The notes beneath the pieces are model-generated. The model was not told where the DNA came from and did not search any database. It worked only from the letters and a program-made list of their open reading frames with translations. Of a stretch of 64,000 nucleotides of DNA, positions 33,797 to 45,040 are shown one piece after another. Location: assembly GCA_018673175.1 (NCBI GenBank), contig JABHDF010000024.1, forward strand, positions 44,819 through 108,818. The letters run 5' to 3'. Source of the stretch: Rhodobiaceae bacterium (GTDB taxonomy: Bacteria; Pseudomonadota; Alphaproteobacteria; RS24). Made by a program: the position numbers and the translations under genes. Positions within the stretch are counted from its first letter, which is position 1, and every line of letters begins with the position of its first letter.

Positions 33797-36784
33797 TTAG
33801 CCCTCCTCGTTTGGATGATCTGTCTCTGACGAAGACGCCTCATCCCTTGCGTCTGAAGGGGCATTTGGCGCCTCTCCATCTTCTCGCTCGCCGTCCAGTT
33901 CATCATCAAGCTCGCCCTCATCGGAGGTTTCGCCCAAATGCGCCACGGAAACAACGGTTGCATCGTCTTCGGTTTTGAAAATGGTAACCCCTTGGGTGTT
34001 CCGCCCCGCAATGCGAATACCGTCGACCGGACAGCGAATAAGCGTGCCACCATCGGTCACCAGCATAATCTGGTCGACTTCCTCGACGGGGAAAGCCGCC
34101 AAAAGCTGGCCATTGCGCTGCGTCACGGTCATGGCGATGATGCCTTTGCCGCCACGGCCCGAAACGCGATATTCATAGGCCGACGAACGTTTGCCGTAGC
34201 CATTTTCGCTTACCGCCAGAATAAACTGCTCATTAGCGCCCATTTCGCCATAGCGGTCGGACGACAAAGCGACTTCTTCGGTGGCTTCTTCTTCGTCCAA
34301 GGTAGCTTCTTCCACCTCGGCCTCATCGCCAGAGGCGGCGCGGCGAATGGCGGCGGCTTGTTTGAGATAAGTGGCGCGTTCGGCTGGCGACGCATCGCTG
34401 CCGCGCAAAATAGCCAAAGAAATGACGCTAGCGCCCGCATCAAGGCGAATGCCACGCACGCCCGTCGAATTGCGACTGCGGAACACCCGCACCTTATCGA
34501 CGGGGAAGCGAATGGCGCGCCCGCTCGAGCTGGTCAGCAGCACATCATCGGTCGGGTTACAGGTCTCAACGCCAATAATGCGCTCGCCTTCATCGGGTTT
34601 CATCGCAATTTTACCGTTGCGGTTAATCTGCACGAAATCGGACAGGTCATTGCGGCGTACATTGCCCAGACTTGTGGCAAACATCACGTTCAAATCGGCC
34701 CAGCTCTCTTCATCGGCGGGCAAAGCCATGATGTCCGCGATTTTCTCGCCTTCATCGAGCGGCAATAGATTGACCAGAGCCTTCCCTTTCGACTGCGGGC
34801 TACCGGCCGGCAGACGATAGACTTTCATTTTATAGACCATGCCCGTGGTCGAGAAGAACAACACCGGCTGATGGGTATTGGCGACAAAAATACGCGACAC
34901 GAAATCCTCGTCTTTGGTCGCCATGCCCGAGCGTCCCTTACCACCGCGCCGCTGCGCGCGATAGGTCGACAGCGGCACACGTTTGATATAGCCAGCATGA
35001 CTTACCGTCACGACCATATCTTCGCGCGGAATGAGCGACTCGTCGTTCACTTCGCCATCATGTTCGATAAACTCAGACCGACGCGGCGTCGCAAATTCGT
35101 CTTTTACCTCAGCCAATTCGGCCTTGATAATCGTCATCACCCGTTCGCGACTGCGCAAGATATCCAGCAAATCAGCAATTTCTTCGCCCAAAACCTTCAG
35201 CTCATCGCCAATTTCATCGCGGCCCATAGCCGTGAGGCGTTGTAGGCGCAGCTCGAGAATGGCACGCGCTTGTGCTTCGCTCAACACATAGGTGCCATCT
35301 TCGGCCACGCGGTGGCGCGGGTCGTCGATCAAAGCAATCAGCTCGGCCACATCCGAGGCGGGCCAATGGCGTTCCATCAACTGGCGGCGCGCCTCTTGCG
35401 GCGATGGCGCTTTGCGAATAACCGCAATCACTTCGTCAATATTGCTAACCGCAATCGCCAAACCCACCAAAACATGCGCGCGATCACGCGCTTTATTGAG
35501 CTCAAACTTCGAACGACGCGTCACCACTTCTTCGCGGAAGGTGATGAAACAATCGAGCATCTGACGAACGTTCATCAATTGCGGGCGACCATTGGTCAGC
35601 GCCAGCATATTGGAGCCAAAACTCGTTTGCAGCTGCGAGAAACGATACAATTGGTTGAGCACCACATCGGCCACGGCGTCGCGTTTCAGCTCCACCACAA
35701 CCCGCATACCGTGCCGATCGCTCTCGTCGCGCAAATCAGCAATGCCTTCGATAACTTTATCGCGCACCAAATCAGCGATTTTTTCAATCATCGTCGATTT
35801 GTTCACCTGATACGGAATTTCCGTAATGATAATCGCTTCGCGGTCTTTGCGAATTTCTTCTACAGCTGCACGGCCGCGCATAATAATCGAGCCGCGGCCC
35901 GTTAACACGGACGACGACGAGCCTGTATTGCCCAAAATCAACGCACCCGTTGGAAAGTCTGGGCCCGGCACAATGGCCAGCACGTCTTCATCGGTCATGC
36001 TTGGGGTTTCAATCAGCGCTTGCGCCGCGTCGATCAGCTCGCCGAGGTTATGCGGCGGCACATTGGTCGCCATGCCCACAGCAATACCATTGGCGCCATT
36101 CACCAAAAGGTTTGGCAGGCGAGCTGGCAAAACTTTCGGCTCGCGCTCGGAGCTATCATAGTTGTCTTGAAAGTCGACCGTGTCTTTGTCGATGTCGGCC
36201 AGAATAGAATGCGCCGGCTTGGCCATACGCACTTCGGTGTAACGCATGGCAGCTGGCGGATCGCCATCGACCGAGCCAAAGTTGCCCTGCCCGTCGAGCA
36301 GCGGCAAGCGCATTGAGAACTCTTGTTCCATACGTACCAAAGCGTCGTAAATCGATTGGTCACCATGCGGGTGATATTTACCAATCACGTCACCGACGAC
36401 ACGCGCCGATTTACGATACGGCTTGTTATAATCATAGCCGTTTTCATTCATCGAAAACAAAATGCGCCGATGCACAGGCTTCAGCCCGTCGCGCACATCT
36501 GGCAGCGCGCGCGAAACAATCACGCTCATCGCATAATCGAGATAGGAGGTTTTCATCTCCTCCTCGATGGTAATCGGTTCTATGTCGCCATCGTCGTCGC
36601 CGGGCACAAACCCTACAACTGGCGGTTCGCCATCGCCGCCCGAAGCCGCAACAGAGGCCTCGCCAGTCTCTTCTCCACCGGCTTCTTCGTCGGTCGTACC
36701 CGTGGCCTCATCTTGCGAAGCATCGACAACATCATCTTCGGTTTCGATATTGTCTTCCGGAGGATTTTCAGGCGTATGGGTCAC
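33797..36784 (-). CDS. gyrA: DNA gyrase subunit A
   Basis: 995 residues. Breakage-reunion subunit: catalytic Tyr in [10 protein letters not shown], winged-helix [12 protein letters not shown], and a C-terminal beta-pinwheel with the GyrA box region [11 protein letters not shown]. Start is GTG at 36784. The N-terminus is unusual: about 66 acidic, Gly/Glu/Asp-rich residues precede the conserved [17 protein letters not shown], where 10-25 is common; a GTG at codon 60 is an alternative start without a ribosome site. A second acidic insert ([13 protein letters not shown]) and an acidic tail are also present. Position equivalent to E. coli Ser83 is Gln. Confidence 0.96.
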   Translation of the reverse strand: MTHTPENPPEDNIETEDDVVDASQDEATGTTDEEAGGEETGEASVAASGGDGEPPVVGFVPGDDDGDIEPITIEEEMKTSYLDYAMSVIVSRALPDVRDGLKPVHRRILFSMNENGYDYNKPYRKSARVVGDVIGKYHPHGDQSIYDALVRMEQEFSMRLPLLDGQGNFGSVDGDPPAAMRYTEVRMAKPAHSILADIDKDTVDFQDNYDSSEREPKVLPARLPNLLVNGANGIAVGMATNVPPHNLGELIDAAQALIETPSMTDEDVLAIVPGPDFPTGALILGNTGSSSSVLTGRGSIIMRGRAAVEEIRKDREAIIITEIPYQVNKSTMIEKIADLVRDKVIEGIADLRDESDRHGMRVVVELKRDAVADVVLNQLYRFSQLQTSFGSNMLALTNGRPQLMNVRQMLDCFITFREEVVTRRSKFELNKARDRAHVLVGLAIAVSNIDEVIAVIRKAPSPQEARRQLMERHWPASDVAELIALIDDPRHRVAEDGTYVLSEAQARAILELRLQRLTAMGRDEIGDELKVLGEEIADLLDILRSRERVMTIIKAELAEVKDEFATPRRSEFIEHDGEVNDESLIPREDMVVTVSHAGYIKRVPLSTYRAQRRGGKGRSGMATKDEDFVSRIFVANTHQPVLFFSTTGMVYKMKVYRLPAGSPQSKGKALVNLLPLDEGEKIADIMALPADEESWADLNVMFATSLGNVRRNDLSDFVQINRNGKIAMKPDEGERIIGVETCNPTDDVLLTSSSGRAIRFPVDKVRVFRSRNSTGVRGIRLDAGASVISLAILRGSDASPAERATYLKQAAAIRRAASGDEAEVEEATLDEEEATEEVALSSDRYGEMGANEQFILAVSENGYGKRSSAYEYRVSGRGGKGIIAMTVTQRNGQLLAAFPVEEVDQIMLVTDGGTLIRCPVDGIRIAGRNTQGVTIFKTEDDATVVSVAHLGETSDEGELDDELDGEREDGEAPNAPSDARDEASSSETDHPNEEG

Positions 36785-36841
36785 AAATTAGCTTTCTGAA
36801 TGGCACCCGAAATGAGTGCGAAATACCCTTAAATCATAGCA

Positions 36842-36884
36842 CAAAACAAAACACTCGGGAGCCTGAAAACAGCCTCCCGAGTGC
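36842..36884 (-). terminator. Rho-independent terminator downstream of ssb
   Basis: CACTCGGGAG pairs perfectly with CTCCCGAGTG (10 base pairs), extended by CTG/CAG around an AAAA loop after one mismatch. Read on the minus strand it is followed by TTTTGTTTTG. It lies between the ssb stop and the gyrA start, so it ends ssb transcripts and separates them from gyrA. The 136-base gap holds nothing else obvious beyond the gyrA start region. Confidence 0.85.
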
Positions 36885-36920
36885 AAATTTAACCCATTGA
36901 TTTAATTGATTTATTAAATC

Positions 36921-37370
36921 TTAAAATGGGATGTCGTCATTGATGCCACTGTCACCGCCCGAAGCCAGTGCAGGCGCAGGCGAATCGTTGCCAGCAGCTT
37001 GGAAATCGCCACCGCCATTGCGGCTGTCCAACATGGTCATCACGCCGCCGAAGTTTTGCAAAACCACTTCGGTTGAATAGCGGTCCGCTCCGTTATCGTC
37101 TTGCCATTTGCGGGTTTGCAAATTGCCTTCGATATACACTTTAGCGCCTTTTTTCAGATATTGCTCGGCAATGCGGCACAGGCCTTCCGAAAAAATCACC
37201 ACGCGGTGCCATTCGGTTTTCTCGCGACGTTCGCCAGAGCTTTTATCGCGCCAGTTTTCACTTGTCGCGATGCTAAGATTGACAATCGGGCGACCATCTT
37301 TGGTGCTACGCACATCTGGGTCGGCCCCTAGGTTGCCTACTAAAATTACTTTATTGACACTTCCAGCCAT
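36921..37370 (-). CDS. ssb: Single-stranded DNA-binding protein
   Basis: 149 residues. OB-fold (about 4-110: [16 protein letters not shown], then [22 protein letters not shown]), a Gly/Ser/Ala-rich linker and the partner-binding acidic tip DDIPF. Start at 37370 (MAGSVNKV) has AGGAG eight bases before it; the track start nine codons upstream is not needed. Divergent from uvrA, the usual proteobacterial arrangement. No GTTC-N7-GTTC LexA box was found in the gap. Confidence 0.97.
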   Translation of the reverse strand: MAGSVNKVILVGNLGADPDVRSTKDGRPIVNLSIATSENWRDKSSGERREKTEWHRVVIFSEGLCRIAEQYLKKGAKVYIEGNLQTRKWQDDNGADRYSTEVVLQNFGGVMTMLDSRNGGGDFQAAGNDSPAPALASGGDSGINDDIPF

Positions 37371-37561
37371 GATTTTTTCTCCTAATTGTTTTTCCAATCT
37401 AGATGACTCGGGGGCAAATACCTATGTCTGGCGGCGCGCACGCTTCGCTAACCTGTGGATTAATGCAGGCCACCGTGCTGCAAACCCGCAACCGGAGGCA
37501 AAACTAAGTTCGCCAAATCGCAAAAAAGGTCTACCTTGTGCACCTAACAGAGAGAAAACCA

Positions 37562-40498
37562 ATGCCTGCCCAAAAAATGCCTGCCCAGAAGAAGCCCCGC
37601 AAAACCGTAAAAACGCCGCAAGCCAAACTCATCCGAGTGGTGGGCGCGCGCGAGCATAACCTTAAAAACGTCTCCATCGACCTGCCGCGCGATGAGTTGA
37701 TTGTCATTACGGGGCTTTCCGGCTCAGGCAAAAGCTCATTGGCCTTTGATACGATTTATGCCGAAGGGCAACGCCGCTACGTCGAGAGCCTTTCGGCCTA
37801 TGCGCGCCAGTTTTTGGAAATGATGCAAAAGCCAGATGTCGACCAAATCGACGGGCTGTCGCCAGCTATCTCTATCGAGCAGAAAACCACCTCGCGCAAT
37901 CCGCGCTCGACCGTCGGCACGGTTACCGAGATTTATGATTACTTACGTCTATTATATGCGCGCATTGGCGTGCCCTATTCGCCCGCCACCGGACTGCCCA
38001 TCGAAAGCCAGACGGTCACCCAAATGGTCGATCGCGTGATGGCCATGCCCGAAGGTACGCGGCTGTATTTACTGGCGCCGATTGTGCGCGGCCGTAAGGG
38101 CGAATATAAGCGCGACTTTTTGGAGCTACAAAAGCGTGGCTTTCAACGCGTTAAAATCGATGGCGAATTTTACGAGATTGCCGAAACCCCCGCCATCGAT
38201 AAAAAAATCAAACACGACATTGATGTTGTGGTCGATCGGCTGGTTATCAAACCAGACCTTGGCAACCGCGTGGCGGACTCGATGGAGGTGGCGCTGGGCC
38301 TGACCGATGGTATTGCTATTGCCGAGATTGCCGACAAAACAAAAAAAGGCGAAGCGCCCGAGCGGATTACTTTTTCCGCCCGCTTTGCTTGCCCCGTTTC
38401 AGGTTTCACCATTGATGAGATTGAGCCGCGTCTGTTCTCGTTCAACAATCCTTTTGGCGCTTGCCCGTCTTGTGATGGCTTGGGCACGCAGTTTTTCATC
38501 GACCCGATTGCCGTCGTCCCCGATGGCGGGCTGACGCTTTATAAAGGCGCGGTTGCGCCATGGTCGAAAACCACCTCGCCCTATTACACCCAAACGCTGG
38601 AAGCGCTCGCCAAACACTACGGCTTTAAGATGAGCAGCAAGTGGAATGATTTGGAAAAACAAGCCAAAGACGTCATCTTGTTTGGCACGGGCGAAGAAGT
38701 GATTACCTTCTCTTATGACGATGGTCTTCGCAGCTATAAAACCAAAAAGCCGTTCGAAGGGGTTATTCCCAACTTAGAGCGCCGCTACCGCGAGACCGAC
38801 AGCAATTGGGCGCGCGAAGAAATCGAGAAGTTTCAGTCGATCACAGATTGCGAAGCGTGCGGCGGCTATCGCCTGAAACCGGAAGCCCTATCGGTGAAAA
38901 TCGCTGACCTGCATGTGGGGCAAGTGACGCAAATGTCCATTCGGATGGCCGAAAAATGGTTCACCGATTTGGAAGATCTATTGAGCGATAAGCACAAACA
39001 AATTGCAGCCCGTGTGCTGAAAGAAATTCGCGAGCGGCTTCGGTTCCTAAATGACGTAGGGCTAGAATACCTCACGCTGTCTCGCAACTCGGGCACTTTG
39101 TCGGGCGGCGAAAGCCAGCGTATTCGCCTCGCCTCGCAAATTGGTTCTGGCCTCACGGGCGTTCTCTACGTATTGGATGAGCCCAGCATTGGCTTGCATC
39201 AGCGCGACAACACACGCCTATTGGAAACCCTCACGCGCCTGCGCGACCTTGGCAATACGGTCATCGTCGTCGAGCATGATGAGGAAGCCATTATGACGGC
39301 CGACCACGTGGTCGATATTGGCCCAGGTGCGGGCGTGCATGGCGGAGAAGTCATTGCCCAAGGCACGCCAGATAAAATCCTCGCCAGTAAGAAAAGCCTC
39401 ACCGGGCAATATCTTTCGGGCGCTTTGGAAGTCGCCGTGCCGAAGAAACGCCGCTCAACGAAAGCCAATAAATGCATCACCGTGAAAGGTGCCAAGGGCA
39501 ATAATCTGAAAAACGTCAGCGCCGAAATTCCCCTCGGTACGTTTACTTGCGTGACCGGGGTATCGGGTGGCGGTAAATCGACTTTGCTGATTGATACTTT
39601 GTATAAATCGCTCGCGCGCAAGTTAAACAACGCGCGCGCCACGCCGGCCGAACACGACACGATTGATGGGCTGCACTTGCTGGATAAAGTCATTGAGATT
39701 GACCAATCGCCGATTGGTCGCACCCCGCGCTCGAACCCTGCCACCTATACCGGCGCGTTTACGCCCATCCGCGAATGGTTTGCTGGCCTGCCCGAAGCCA
39801 AGACGCGGGGCTATAAGCCGGGTCGCTTTTCGTTCAACGTTAAAGGCGGTCGCTGCGAGACCTGCCAAGGCGATGGCCTGATTAAAATTGAAATGCACTT
39901 CCTGCCTGACGTCTATGTGGAATGCGATAGCTGCCAAGGCAGACGCTATAATCGCGAGACTTTGGAAGTTCGGTTTAAAGATAAATCGATTGCCGATGTG
40001 TTGGATATGACCGTCGATGAAGCGGCTGATTTCTTCAAAGCCGTGCCGATGGTGCGCGATAAAATGACCACACTGCAACGCGTCGGCCTTGGTTATATTA
40101 AAGTCGGACAGCAAGCGACAACGCTTTCTGGTGGTGAGGCGCAGCGGATTAAACTGGCCAAAGAATTGGCCAAACGCGCCACGGGTCGTACGCTTTATAT
40201 TTTAGATGAGCCGACCACGGGCCTGCATTTCCATGATGTCGCCAAACTTCTCGATGTGCTGCATGAACTGGTCGATACTGGCAATACGGTGGCCGTGATT
40301 GAGCATAATCTTGAGGTGATTAAAACCGCCGACTGGATTATCGATATCGGCCCTGAGGGCGGCGATGGCGGTGGCCAAGTGGTGGCCATTGGCACGCCTG
40401 AAGACGTGGTGAAGGTAAAGGCCAGCTATACAGGCCAATATTTGTCACGCCTTCTTAAGCCCAAAAAAGCAGTTGCGAAGAAAGCCCGCGCGAAATAA
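37562..40498 (+). CDS. uvrA: Excinuclease ABC subunit UvrA
   Basis: 978 residues. DNA damage sensor of nucleotide excision repair. Two ABC ATPase halves: Walker [10 protein letters not shown] and GVSGGGKST, signatures LSGGESQRI and LSGGEAQRI, zinc modules around [14 protein letters not shown] and CETCQGDG...CDSCQG. In the first zinc module the leading pair reads CPVS, lacking one Cys. The start is uncertain: GTG at 37538 has AAGG eight bases before it, ATG at 37562 has GAGAG; the ATG is given. The first ten codons contain a 15-base duplication of the start region (MPAQK twice). Confidence 0.97.
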   Translation: MPAQKMPAQKKPRKTVKTPQAKLIRVVGAREHNLKNVSIDLPRDELIVITGLSGSGKSSLAFDTIYAEGQRRYVESLSAYARQFLEMMQKPDVDQIDGLSPAISIEQKTTSRNPRSTVGTVTEIYDYLRLLYARIGVPYSPATGLPIESQTVTQMVDRVMAMPEGTRLYLLAPIVRGRKGEYKRDFLELQKRGFQRVKIDGEFYEIAETPAIDKKIKHDIDVVVDRLVIKPDLGNRVADSMEVALGLTDGIAIAEIADKTKKGEAPERITFSARFACPVSGFTIDEIEPRLFSFNNPFGACPSCDGLGTQFFIDPIAVVPDGGLTLYKGAVAPWSKTTSPYYTQTLEALAKHYGFKMSSKWNDLEKQAKDVILFGTGEEVITFSYDDGLRSYKTKKPFEGVIPNLERRYRETDSNWAREEIEKFQSITDCEACGGYRLKPEALSVKIADLHVGQVTQMSIRMAEKWFTDLEDLLSDKHKQIAARVLKEIRERLRFLNDVGLEYLTLSRNSGTLSGGESQRIRLASQIGSGLTGVLYVLDEPSIGLHQRDNTRLLETLTRLRDLGNTVIVVEHDEEAIMTADHVVDIGPGAGVHGGEVIAQGTPDKILASKKSLTGQYLSGALEVAVPKKRRSTKANKCITVKGAKGNNLKNVSAEIPLGTFTCVTGVSGGGKSTLLIDTLYKSLARKLNNARATPAEHDTIDGLHLLDKVIEIDQSPIGRTPRSNPATYTGAFTPIREWFAGLPEAKTRGYKPGRFSFNVKGGRCETCQGDGLIKIEMHFLPDVYVECDSCQGRRYNRETLEVRFKDKSIADVLDMTVDEAADFFKAVPMVRDKMTTLQRVGLGYIKVGQQATTLSGGEAQRIKLAKELAKRATGRTLYILDEPTTGLHFHDVAKLLDVLHELVDTGNTVAVIEHNLEVIKTADWIIDIGPEGGDGGGQVVAIGTPEDVVKVKASYTGQYLSRLLKPKKAVAKKARAK

Positions 40499-40537
40499 CC
40501 TCTAGTTTCCGAATAAAAATAAAAACACGGAAGCTTT

Positions 40538-41191
40538 ATGACTATTCACACGCAAATTCGCGCGGAAGACGTGCGCCGCTCCTATGCCAAATGGGCGGGA
40601 CATTATGATTTCACCTTCGCCCTTTTTGGGCGACGCTATATTCGAAAAATTGTAAATCGCCTAAATACCGAGTTGCACGGCCATCGGGTGCTGGATGTCG
40701 GCACCGGCACGGGGCTCTCCTTGCCCTATTTCGCGCCCGATTGCGAAGTGACTGGCATTGACCTCTCGGGGGATATGTTGGCCCGGGCTCGCAAACGCGC
40801 GCAGCGCAAAAAACTAACCAATGTCGAAGCCCTCTTGGAGATGGATGCCAGCGAGTTAGAGTTTCCAGACGCCTCTTTTGATAGCGTGATGGCGACCTTC
40901 GTGATGTCGGTGGTGCCGGACCCGGCAAAAGTATTGCAAGAAATTTGCCGCGTCACCCGCCCCGGCGGACGGGTTTATTTGTTCAATCATTTCGAAGCCG
41001 AAGAAGAGCAAACGCTATTGGCGATGATCGAGCGAAAAATAGCCCCTGCCTCGCGCAAAATTGGCTTTCATTCCGACTTCTCGCGCGAGCAACTACAGAT
41101 CCAACTGTGCGAGCTGGAGCTGATCGACGAAGACCATTTCGGCCCCATGGGCATGTTCACCCTTATGACCTTGCAAAAACCTGCGTCATAG
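40538..41191 (+). CDS. Class I SAM methyltransferase, PmtA-like (phosphatidylethanolamine N-methyltransferase)
   Basis: 217 residues. SAM motif I VLDVGTGTGLSLPYF, motif II region with GIDLSGDMLARARKRAQ, motif post-II FDSVMATFVMSVVPDP and RVTRPGGRVYLFNHF. The start (VRRSYAKWAGHYDFTF) and the approximately 215-residue size match the Rhodobacter-type PmtA, which methylates phosphatidylethanolamine stepwise to phosphatidylcholine at the inner membrane. Other small-molecule methyltransferases share this fold, so substrate is probable, not certain. GGAAG five bases before ATG. Confidence 0.8.
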   Translation: MTIHTQIRAEDVRRSYAKWAGHYDFTFALFGRRYIRKIVNRLNTELHGHRVLDVGTGTGLSLPYFAPDCEVTGIDLSGDMLARARKRAQRKKLTNVEALLEMDASELEFPDASFDSVMATFVMSVVPDPAKVLQEICRVTRPGGRVYLFNHFEAEEEQTLLAMIERKIAPASRKIGFHSDFSREQLQIQLCELELIDEDHFGPMGMFTLMTLQKPAS

Positions 41192-41248
41192 ACGCCGAAG
41201 CCGTTAGCCCCCTTCCCCTCTTCGCCCAAACCGTGTATTTCATGGGCC

Positions 41249-42658
41249 ATGAGTGATGAACTACATATTATTGGGGGTGGGCTTGCGGGCTCGGAAGCGG
41301 CTTGGACAGCGGCGCAAGCTGGGGTGCAGGTGGTTCTGCACGAGATGCGCCCGACGCGCAAAACCGATGCCCATGTGACCGACGGATTGGCCGAGCTGGT
41401 TTGCTCAAACTCCTTCCGCTCCGACGATGCCCAAACCAATGCCGTTGGCCTGTTGCACGCAGAATTGCGCGACAGCCAAAGTCTGATCATGCGCTGCGCC
41501 GACGAGAATCAAGTGCCCGCAGGCGGCGCTTTGGCCGTCGACCGCGAAGGGTTTTCCCAAGGCGTCACCGCTGCCATTGAAGCGCATCCCAATATCACAA
41601 TCGCCCGCGAAGAAGTGACAAGCATTCCAGACACTTGGAAACACGTCATCATCGCCACAGGCCCGCTGACCTCGCCTGCCTTATCGGAACAAATTGGCAA
41701 GATGACGGGCCGCGATAAATTGGCTTTTTTCGATGCCATTGCGCCGATTATTTATCACGACAGTATCGATATGGATATCTGCTGGTATCAATCTCGCTAC
41801 GATAAAGTCGGCCCCGGCGGAACCGGCAAGGACTACATCAACTGCCCCATGGATGAAGCTCAGTATAACGCTTTCCTCGATGCCCTTATCGAGAGCGACA
41901 CGGCAGACTTCAAACAATGGGAAGCCGACACGCCCTATTTTAACGGCTGTTTGCCGATTGAAATTATGGCCGCGCGCGGTCGCGATACCTTGCGCCATGG
42001 CCCCATGAAACCAAGGGGCCTGACCAATGAGCATAATCCAGAGGTCAAAGCCCATGCGGTTGTGCAATTGCGCCAAGATAATGCGCTGGGCACTTTGTTT
42101 AATATGGTGGGCTTTCAAACCAAGCTCAAATATGGCGAGCAAACCCATGTGTTCAAACTCATCCCCGGTCTGGAAGAGGCGCGGTTTGCCCGTCTTGGCG
42201 GATTGCATCGTAACACATTCCTCAATAGCCCGACCTTATTGGATGGCGAATTGCGCCTTAAAAATGCGCCGCATATTCGCTTTGCTGGCCAAATTACGGG
42301 CGTCGAAGGCTATGTCGAAAGCACCACGATTGGCTTGATGGCCGGACGCTTTGCTGCCGCCCAAATTCAGGGCCGCACGCTCTCGCCTGCCCCAATGACG
42401 ACGGCTTTTGGCGCGTTGATTTCGCATATCACGGTCAATGCCAATGCGGCTTCGTTTCAGCCGATGAATGTAAACTTTGGATTGATGCCAGAGCTAGGTG
42501 CGTTGAGCGCACCCGTGGATGAAAACGGCAAAAAATTGCGGGGTAAAGCCCGTATGCAAGCCAAGAAACAGGCCCGTCAAACGGGTTTCACATCGCGCGC
42601 GCGGGCTGATTTTGCCGAATGGGCGCATGGCGAAGCTTCATCCGAAGCGGCCGAATAA
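41249..42658 (+). CDS. trmFO: Methylenetetrahydrofolate-tRNA-(uracil-5-)-methyltransferase TrmFO
   Basis: 469 residues. Folate- and FAD-dependent enzyme forming m5U54 in tRNA. FAD motif [13 protein letters not shown] at the N-terminus, [11 protein letters not shown] with the catalytic-region Cys, [12 protein letters not shown], and [24 protein letters not shown]. The C-terminus is basic ([12 protein letters not shown]). Start ATG at 41249 gives the standard N-terminus; the ribosome site is poor. Converges with the squalene-synthase-like gene, five bases between stops. Confidence 0.96.
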   Translation: MSDELHIIGGGLAGSEAAWTAAQAGVQVVLHEMRPTRKTDAHVTDGLAELVCSNSFRSDDAQTNAVGLLHAELRDSQSLIMRCADENQVPAGGALAVDREGFSQGVTAAIEAHPNITIAREEVTSIPDTWKHVIIATGPLTSPALSEQIGKMTGRDKLAFFDAIAPIIYHDSIDMDICWYQSRYDKVGPGGTGKDYINCPMDEAQYNAFLDALIESDTADFKQWEADTPYFNGCLPIEIMAARGRDTLRHGPMKPRGLTNEHNPEVKAHAVVQLRQDNALGTLFNMVGFQTKLKYGEQTHVFKLIPGLEEARFARLGGLHRNTFLNSPTLLDGELRLKNAPHIRFAGQITGVEGYVESTTIGLMAGRFAAAQIQGRTLSPAPMTTAFGALISHITVNANAASFQPMNVNFGLMPELGALSAPVDENGKKLRGKARMQAKKQARQTGFTSRARADFAEWAHGEASSEAAE

Positions 42659-42663
42659 TCGGG

Positions 42664-43362
42664 TTACAGCCTGCCCAGAAAAGCCATCTTCATTAGTGAG
42701 ATTTGATAGCGCAGCAGGCTTTTGCCGTGCGGAAAATACTTGGCTTGGCGTCGCGCCAAACCGATGGGTAAGAATGCCGGCAAGAGTGTTTTTCGGTGGG
42801 CGCGCGGCAGTTGGTTAAACCCCTTGCAAGCCTCGCTCAAAATGTCATGCGCCCGCAAAGCGATGGCTTCGCCGCCTGGTGGCACCAAGCGCATTAATTC
42901 AAAACCCGTGCCAGCCTCTTGCAACAACCCCCCGTCGGCTTTTGCGCCGAGTAATTGGCAGGCTAGGCCTAGCCAAGCGGGGCCGACCTGTTTGGCTTCT
43001 GCTTCTAGCTCGTCGAGGGTGCGCCCGCCTTGTTCTAGCGCCGCGTCGCGACCATCGATGAGCGGAAGAAAACCGGGCAGCGAGACGCCTGCATGCTGCA
43101 CCACCTCTAACAGCGCGTCCCCGATGGGGGTGCCGCGCGTTTCCCCGTCTTCTAGCGCGCTCAGCAAATCGCGCCACCACTGCAGACGAATGGCCCCGAC
43201 CATAGGGTCAGAGACCAGCGAGGGAATGCGCGCGATATCGGCATAAAAATGATACAGCGTCAAAACCGCATCGCGGGCATGCGCGGGCGCGAATAAATGG
43301 CACAAATAGAGGTCGCCATCTAGGCCGCGCAGCTCTGTTCGTAAGGTTTCAAAATCGCTCAT
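42664..43362 (-). CDS. Squalene/phytoene synthase family protein (NDUFAF6-like)
   Basis: 232 residues. All-helical isoprenoid-synthase-like fold: RDAVLTLYHFYADIARIPSLVSDPMVGAIRLQWWRD matches the family start, but the Asp-rich DxxxD substrate motifs of true squalene/phytoene synthases are not both kept (the second region reads EAGTGFELMRLVPPG). It resembles the NDUFAF6 group, whose mitochondrial member aids complex I assembly, and which in alphaproteobacteria lies near secDF. Start at 43362 (MSDFETLR) has TAGGA upstream. Function inferred, enzymatic activity doubtful. Confidence 0.8.
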   Translation of the reverse strand: MSDFETLRTELRGLDGDLYLCHLFAPAHARDAVLTLYHFYADIARIPSLVSDPMVGAIRLQWWRDLLSALEDGETRGTPIGDALLEVVQHAGVSLPGFLPLIDGRDAALEQGGRTLDELEAEAKQVGPAWLGLACQLLGAKADGGLLQEAGTGFELMRLVPPGGEAIALRAHDILSEACKGFNQLPRAHRKTLLPAFLPIGLARRQAKYFPHGKSLLRYQISLMKMAFLGRL

Positions 43363-43370
43363 AAGTATCC

Positions 43371-43404
43371 TAAATAGAAAAGGGCCGCACATAAGGCGGC
43401 CCTC
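43371..43404 (-). terminator. Rho-independent terminator after the PuuD-like gene
   Basis: AGGGCCGC and GCGGCCCT form an eight-base-pair stem with a seven-base loop; on the minus strand it is followed by TTTTCTATTT. It lies 22 bases after the PuuD-like stop and just before the next minus-strand gene, whose ribosome site follows the T-run. Confidence 0.8.
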
Positions 43405-43425
43405 TCCAAAACATTACCTCAAACT

Positions 43426-44028
43426 CTAGTAGAGGTTTTGAGCCGCAACCATAGCGAACAACATCGGGATCGACAGCATGGTGTTGGTCCGTGAGAACAA
43501 CATGGCTGTGCGTGCCGAAGCCGCTTTTGTGTCGGCGTCTGCCTCTACAATGCCAAGCGCTTTCTTTTGGTTTGGCCAGATAACGAACCATACGTTGAAC
43601 CACATGATGATGCCCAACCACATGCCAATACCGATGGCGGTGTTCTTGGGTACTTCGAAGTCGCTCATCATGCCGAGGCTTAGCGCATCGTGGATATAAC
43701 CGTTCAGATAGCCCAAAATCAGGCCGGTGACGATGGTGGCCATCGCGCCCCAACGGAACCACCACAAGGCGGCCGGAGCAATGACTTTACCAATCGCAGG
43801 CTTTTGATCGTCTGGGATATTTGGCATGTTCGGAATTTGAACAAAGTTGAAATAATACAGCAGGCCAATCCACATGATGCCGCTGAGGACGTGCAACCAA
43901 CGGAAGCTAAAAGTCCAGAATGTCGTGTCCAATGCGCCGCCGCCCTGCAGATACATAATCTCCAGAATAAACGCCAACACAAAGCCCGCAATCACAGTGT
44001 TGCGAAGTGATGATAAAATTGTAGCCAT
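43426..44028 (-). CDS. PuuD-like (DUF989) membrane protein without cytochrome c domain
   Basis: 200 residues, about five transmembrane helices. FRWLHVLSGIMWIGLLYYFNFVQIP is the signature of the membrane domain of urate hydroxylase PuuD; GVIMWFN-type helix GMWLGIIMWFNVWFVIWPNQKKALG also fits. Full PuuD has about 400 residues with a C-terminal cytochrome c; no CxxCH is present here, so this is the stand-alone half. Such proteins are common in marine alphaproteobacteria and are sometimes mislabelled NusG. Flanked by its own terminator. Urate activity is not supported by neighbours. Confidence 0.75.
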   Translation of the reverse strand: MATILSSLRNTVIAGFVLAFILEIMYLQGGGALDTTFWTFSFRWLHVLSGIMWIGLLYYFNFVQIPNMPNIPDDQKPAIGKVIAPAALWWFRWGAMATIVTGLILGYLNGYIHDALSLGMMSDFEVPKNTAIGIGMWLGIIMWFNVWFVIWPNQKKALGIVEADADTKAASARTAMLFSRTNTMLSIPMLFAMVAAQNLY

Positions 44029-44099
44029 GATGGCCTCCCTAATTTTTTACGAATCTATCGTTGTTTGAATGATACCACCCTGGCAAAGGCCCGAGCAAT

Positions 44100-45020
44100 T
44101 TAATTCACTTGATTGCCCGACCAATCGCGCTTCACGCCAAGCCACATAAGCAAAGGCGAAGCGATGAAGATGGAAGAATAAGTTCCCACAATCACGCCCC
44201 AGATCATCGCGAAGGTAAAGCCGCGAATAACTTCGCCACCCAAGACATAAAGCGCCACCAAGGCCAAAAGCGTGGTTACCGAGGTCATTACCGTGCGCGA
44301 TAAGGTCTCGTTGATGGCAATATCGAGCAGTTCATTCAGGCTCATTTTCTTGAATTTGCGCAAGTTCTCGCGCACGCGGTCATAAACCACCACGGTATCG
44401 TTCATCGAATAGCCGACGATGGTAAGAATGGCCGCCAAAATCGACAGGTTAAAGTCGAGCTGCAACAGCGAGAAAATGCCGATGGTCAGCACCACGTCAT
44501 GCACCAAGGCCAGCACGGCGCCAACCGAGAACTGCCACTCAAAGCGGAACCAGATGTAAATCAACATGCAGCTAATCGCTACGACGACCGCCAAAATACC
44601 GGTCTGAATTAGCTCCGCACTGACTTGTGGGCCAACAATTTCTACGCGGCGAATGTCAAAGTCTTCTGCCAATTCATCGCGCAACACCTGCACGGCCGTG
44701 AGGTCTTGGCTGGCATCGACAGCGCCTTCGGCTTCTGCAATGCGGATCAACACATCGGTGTCTTTGCCAAATTCTTGGATTTGCACTTCTCCAAGGTTCA
44801 TCGCGTTCAACCGATCGCGCAACGCGCCAATGTCGACAGCCTCTTGCGAACTGGCTTCAATCAGTGTGCCGCCTTTAAAGTCGATGCCAAAGTTCAACCC
44901 ATTGGTGAAAAAAACACCGAGGGACGCGACCATCAGCAAAATTGAAAGCCCCATGGCTAGATTGCGATGCTTAATAAAAGTGATACTGGTTTTCTCCGGA
45001 ACGAGTTTCAATGTTCTCAT
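44100..45020 (-). CDS. secF: Protein translocase subunit SecF
   Basis: 306 residues, six transmembrane helices and one periplasmic P1 domain (about 40-135). Signatures: FGIDFKGGTLIEAS, VEIVGPQVSAELIQTGI, and SLNELLDIAINETLSRTVMTSVTTLLALVALY. Works with SecD as a proton-driven motor pulling proteins out of the SecYEG channel. Twenty bases after secD. A 71-base AT-rich gap follows to the PuuD-like start region, without a clear terminator. Confidence 0.97.
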   Translation of the reverse strand: MRTLKLVPEKTSITFIKHRNLAMGLSILLMVASLGVFFTNGLNFGIDFKGGTLIEASSQEAVDIGALRDRLNAMNLGEVQIQEFGKDTDVLIRIAEAEGAVDASQDLTAVQVLRDELAEDFDIRRVEIVGPQVSAELIQTGILAVVVAISCMLIYIWFRFEWQFSVGAVLALVHDVVLTIGIFSLLQLDFNLSILAAILTIVGYSMNDTVVVYDRVRENLRKFKKMSLNELLDIAINETLSRTVMTSVTTLLALVALYVLGGEVIRGFTFAMIWGVIVGTYSSIFIASPLLMWLGVKRDWSGNQVN

Positions 45021-45040
45021 GTCATATCCTCCCTATCCGA

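Noticed and set aside
37371-37561. Possible LexA (SOS) box between ssb and uvrA
   Set aside because: No GTTC-N7-GTTC or CTGT-N8-ACAG pattern was found in the gap.
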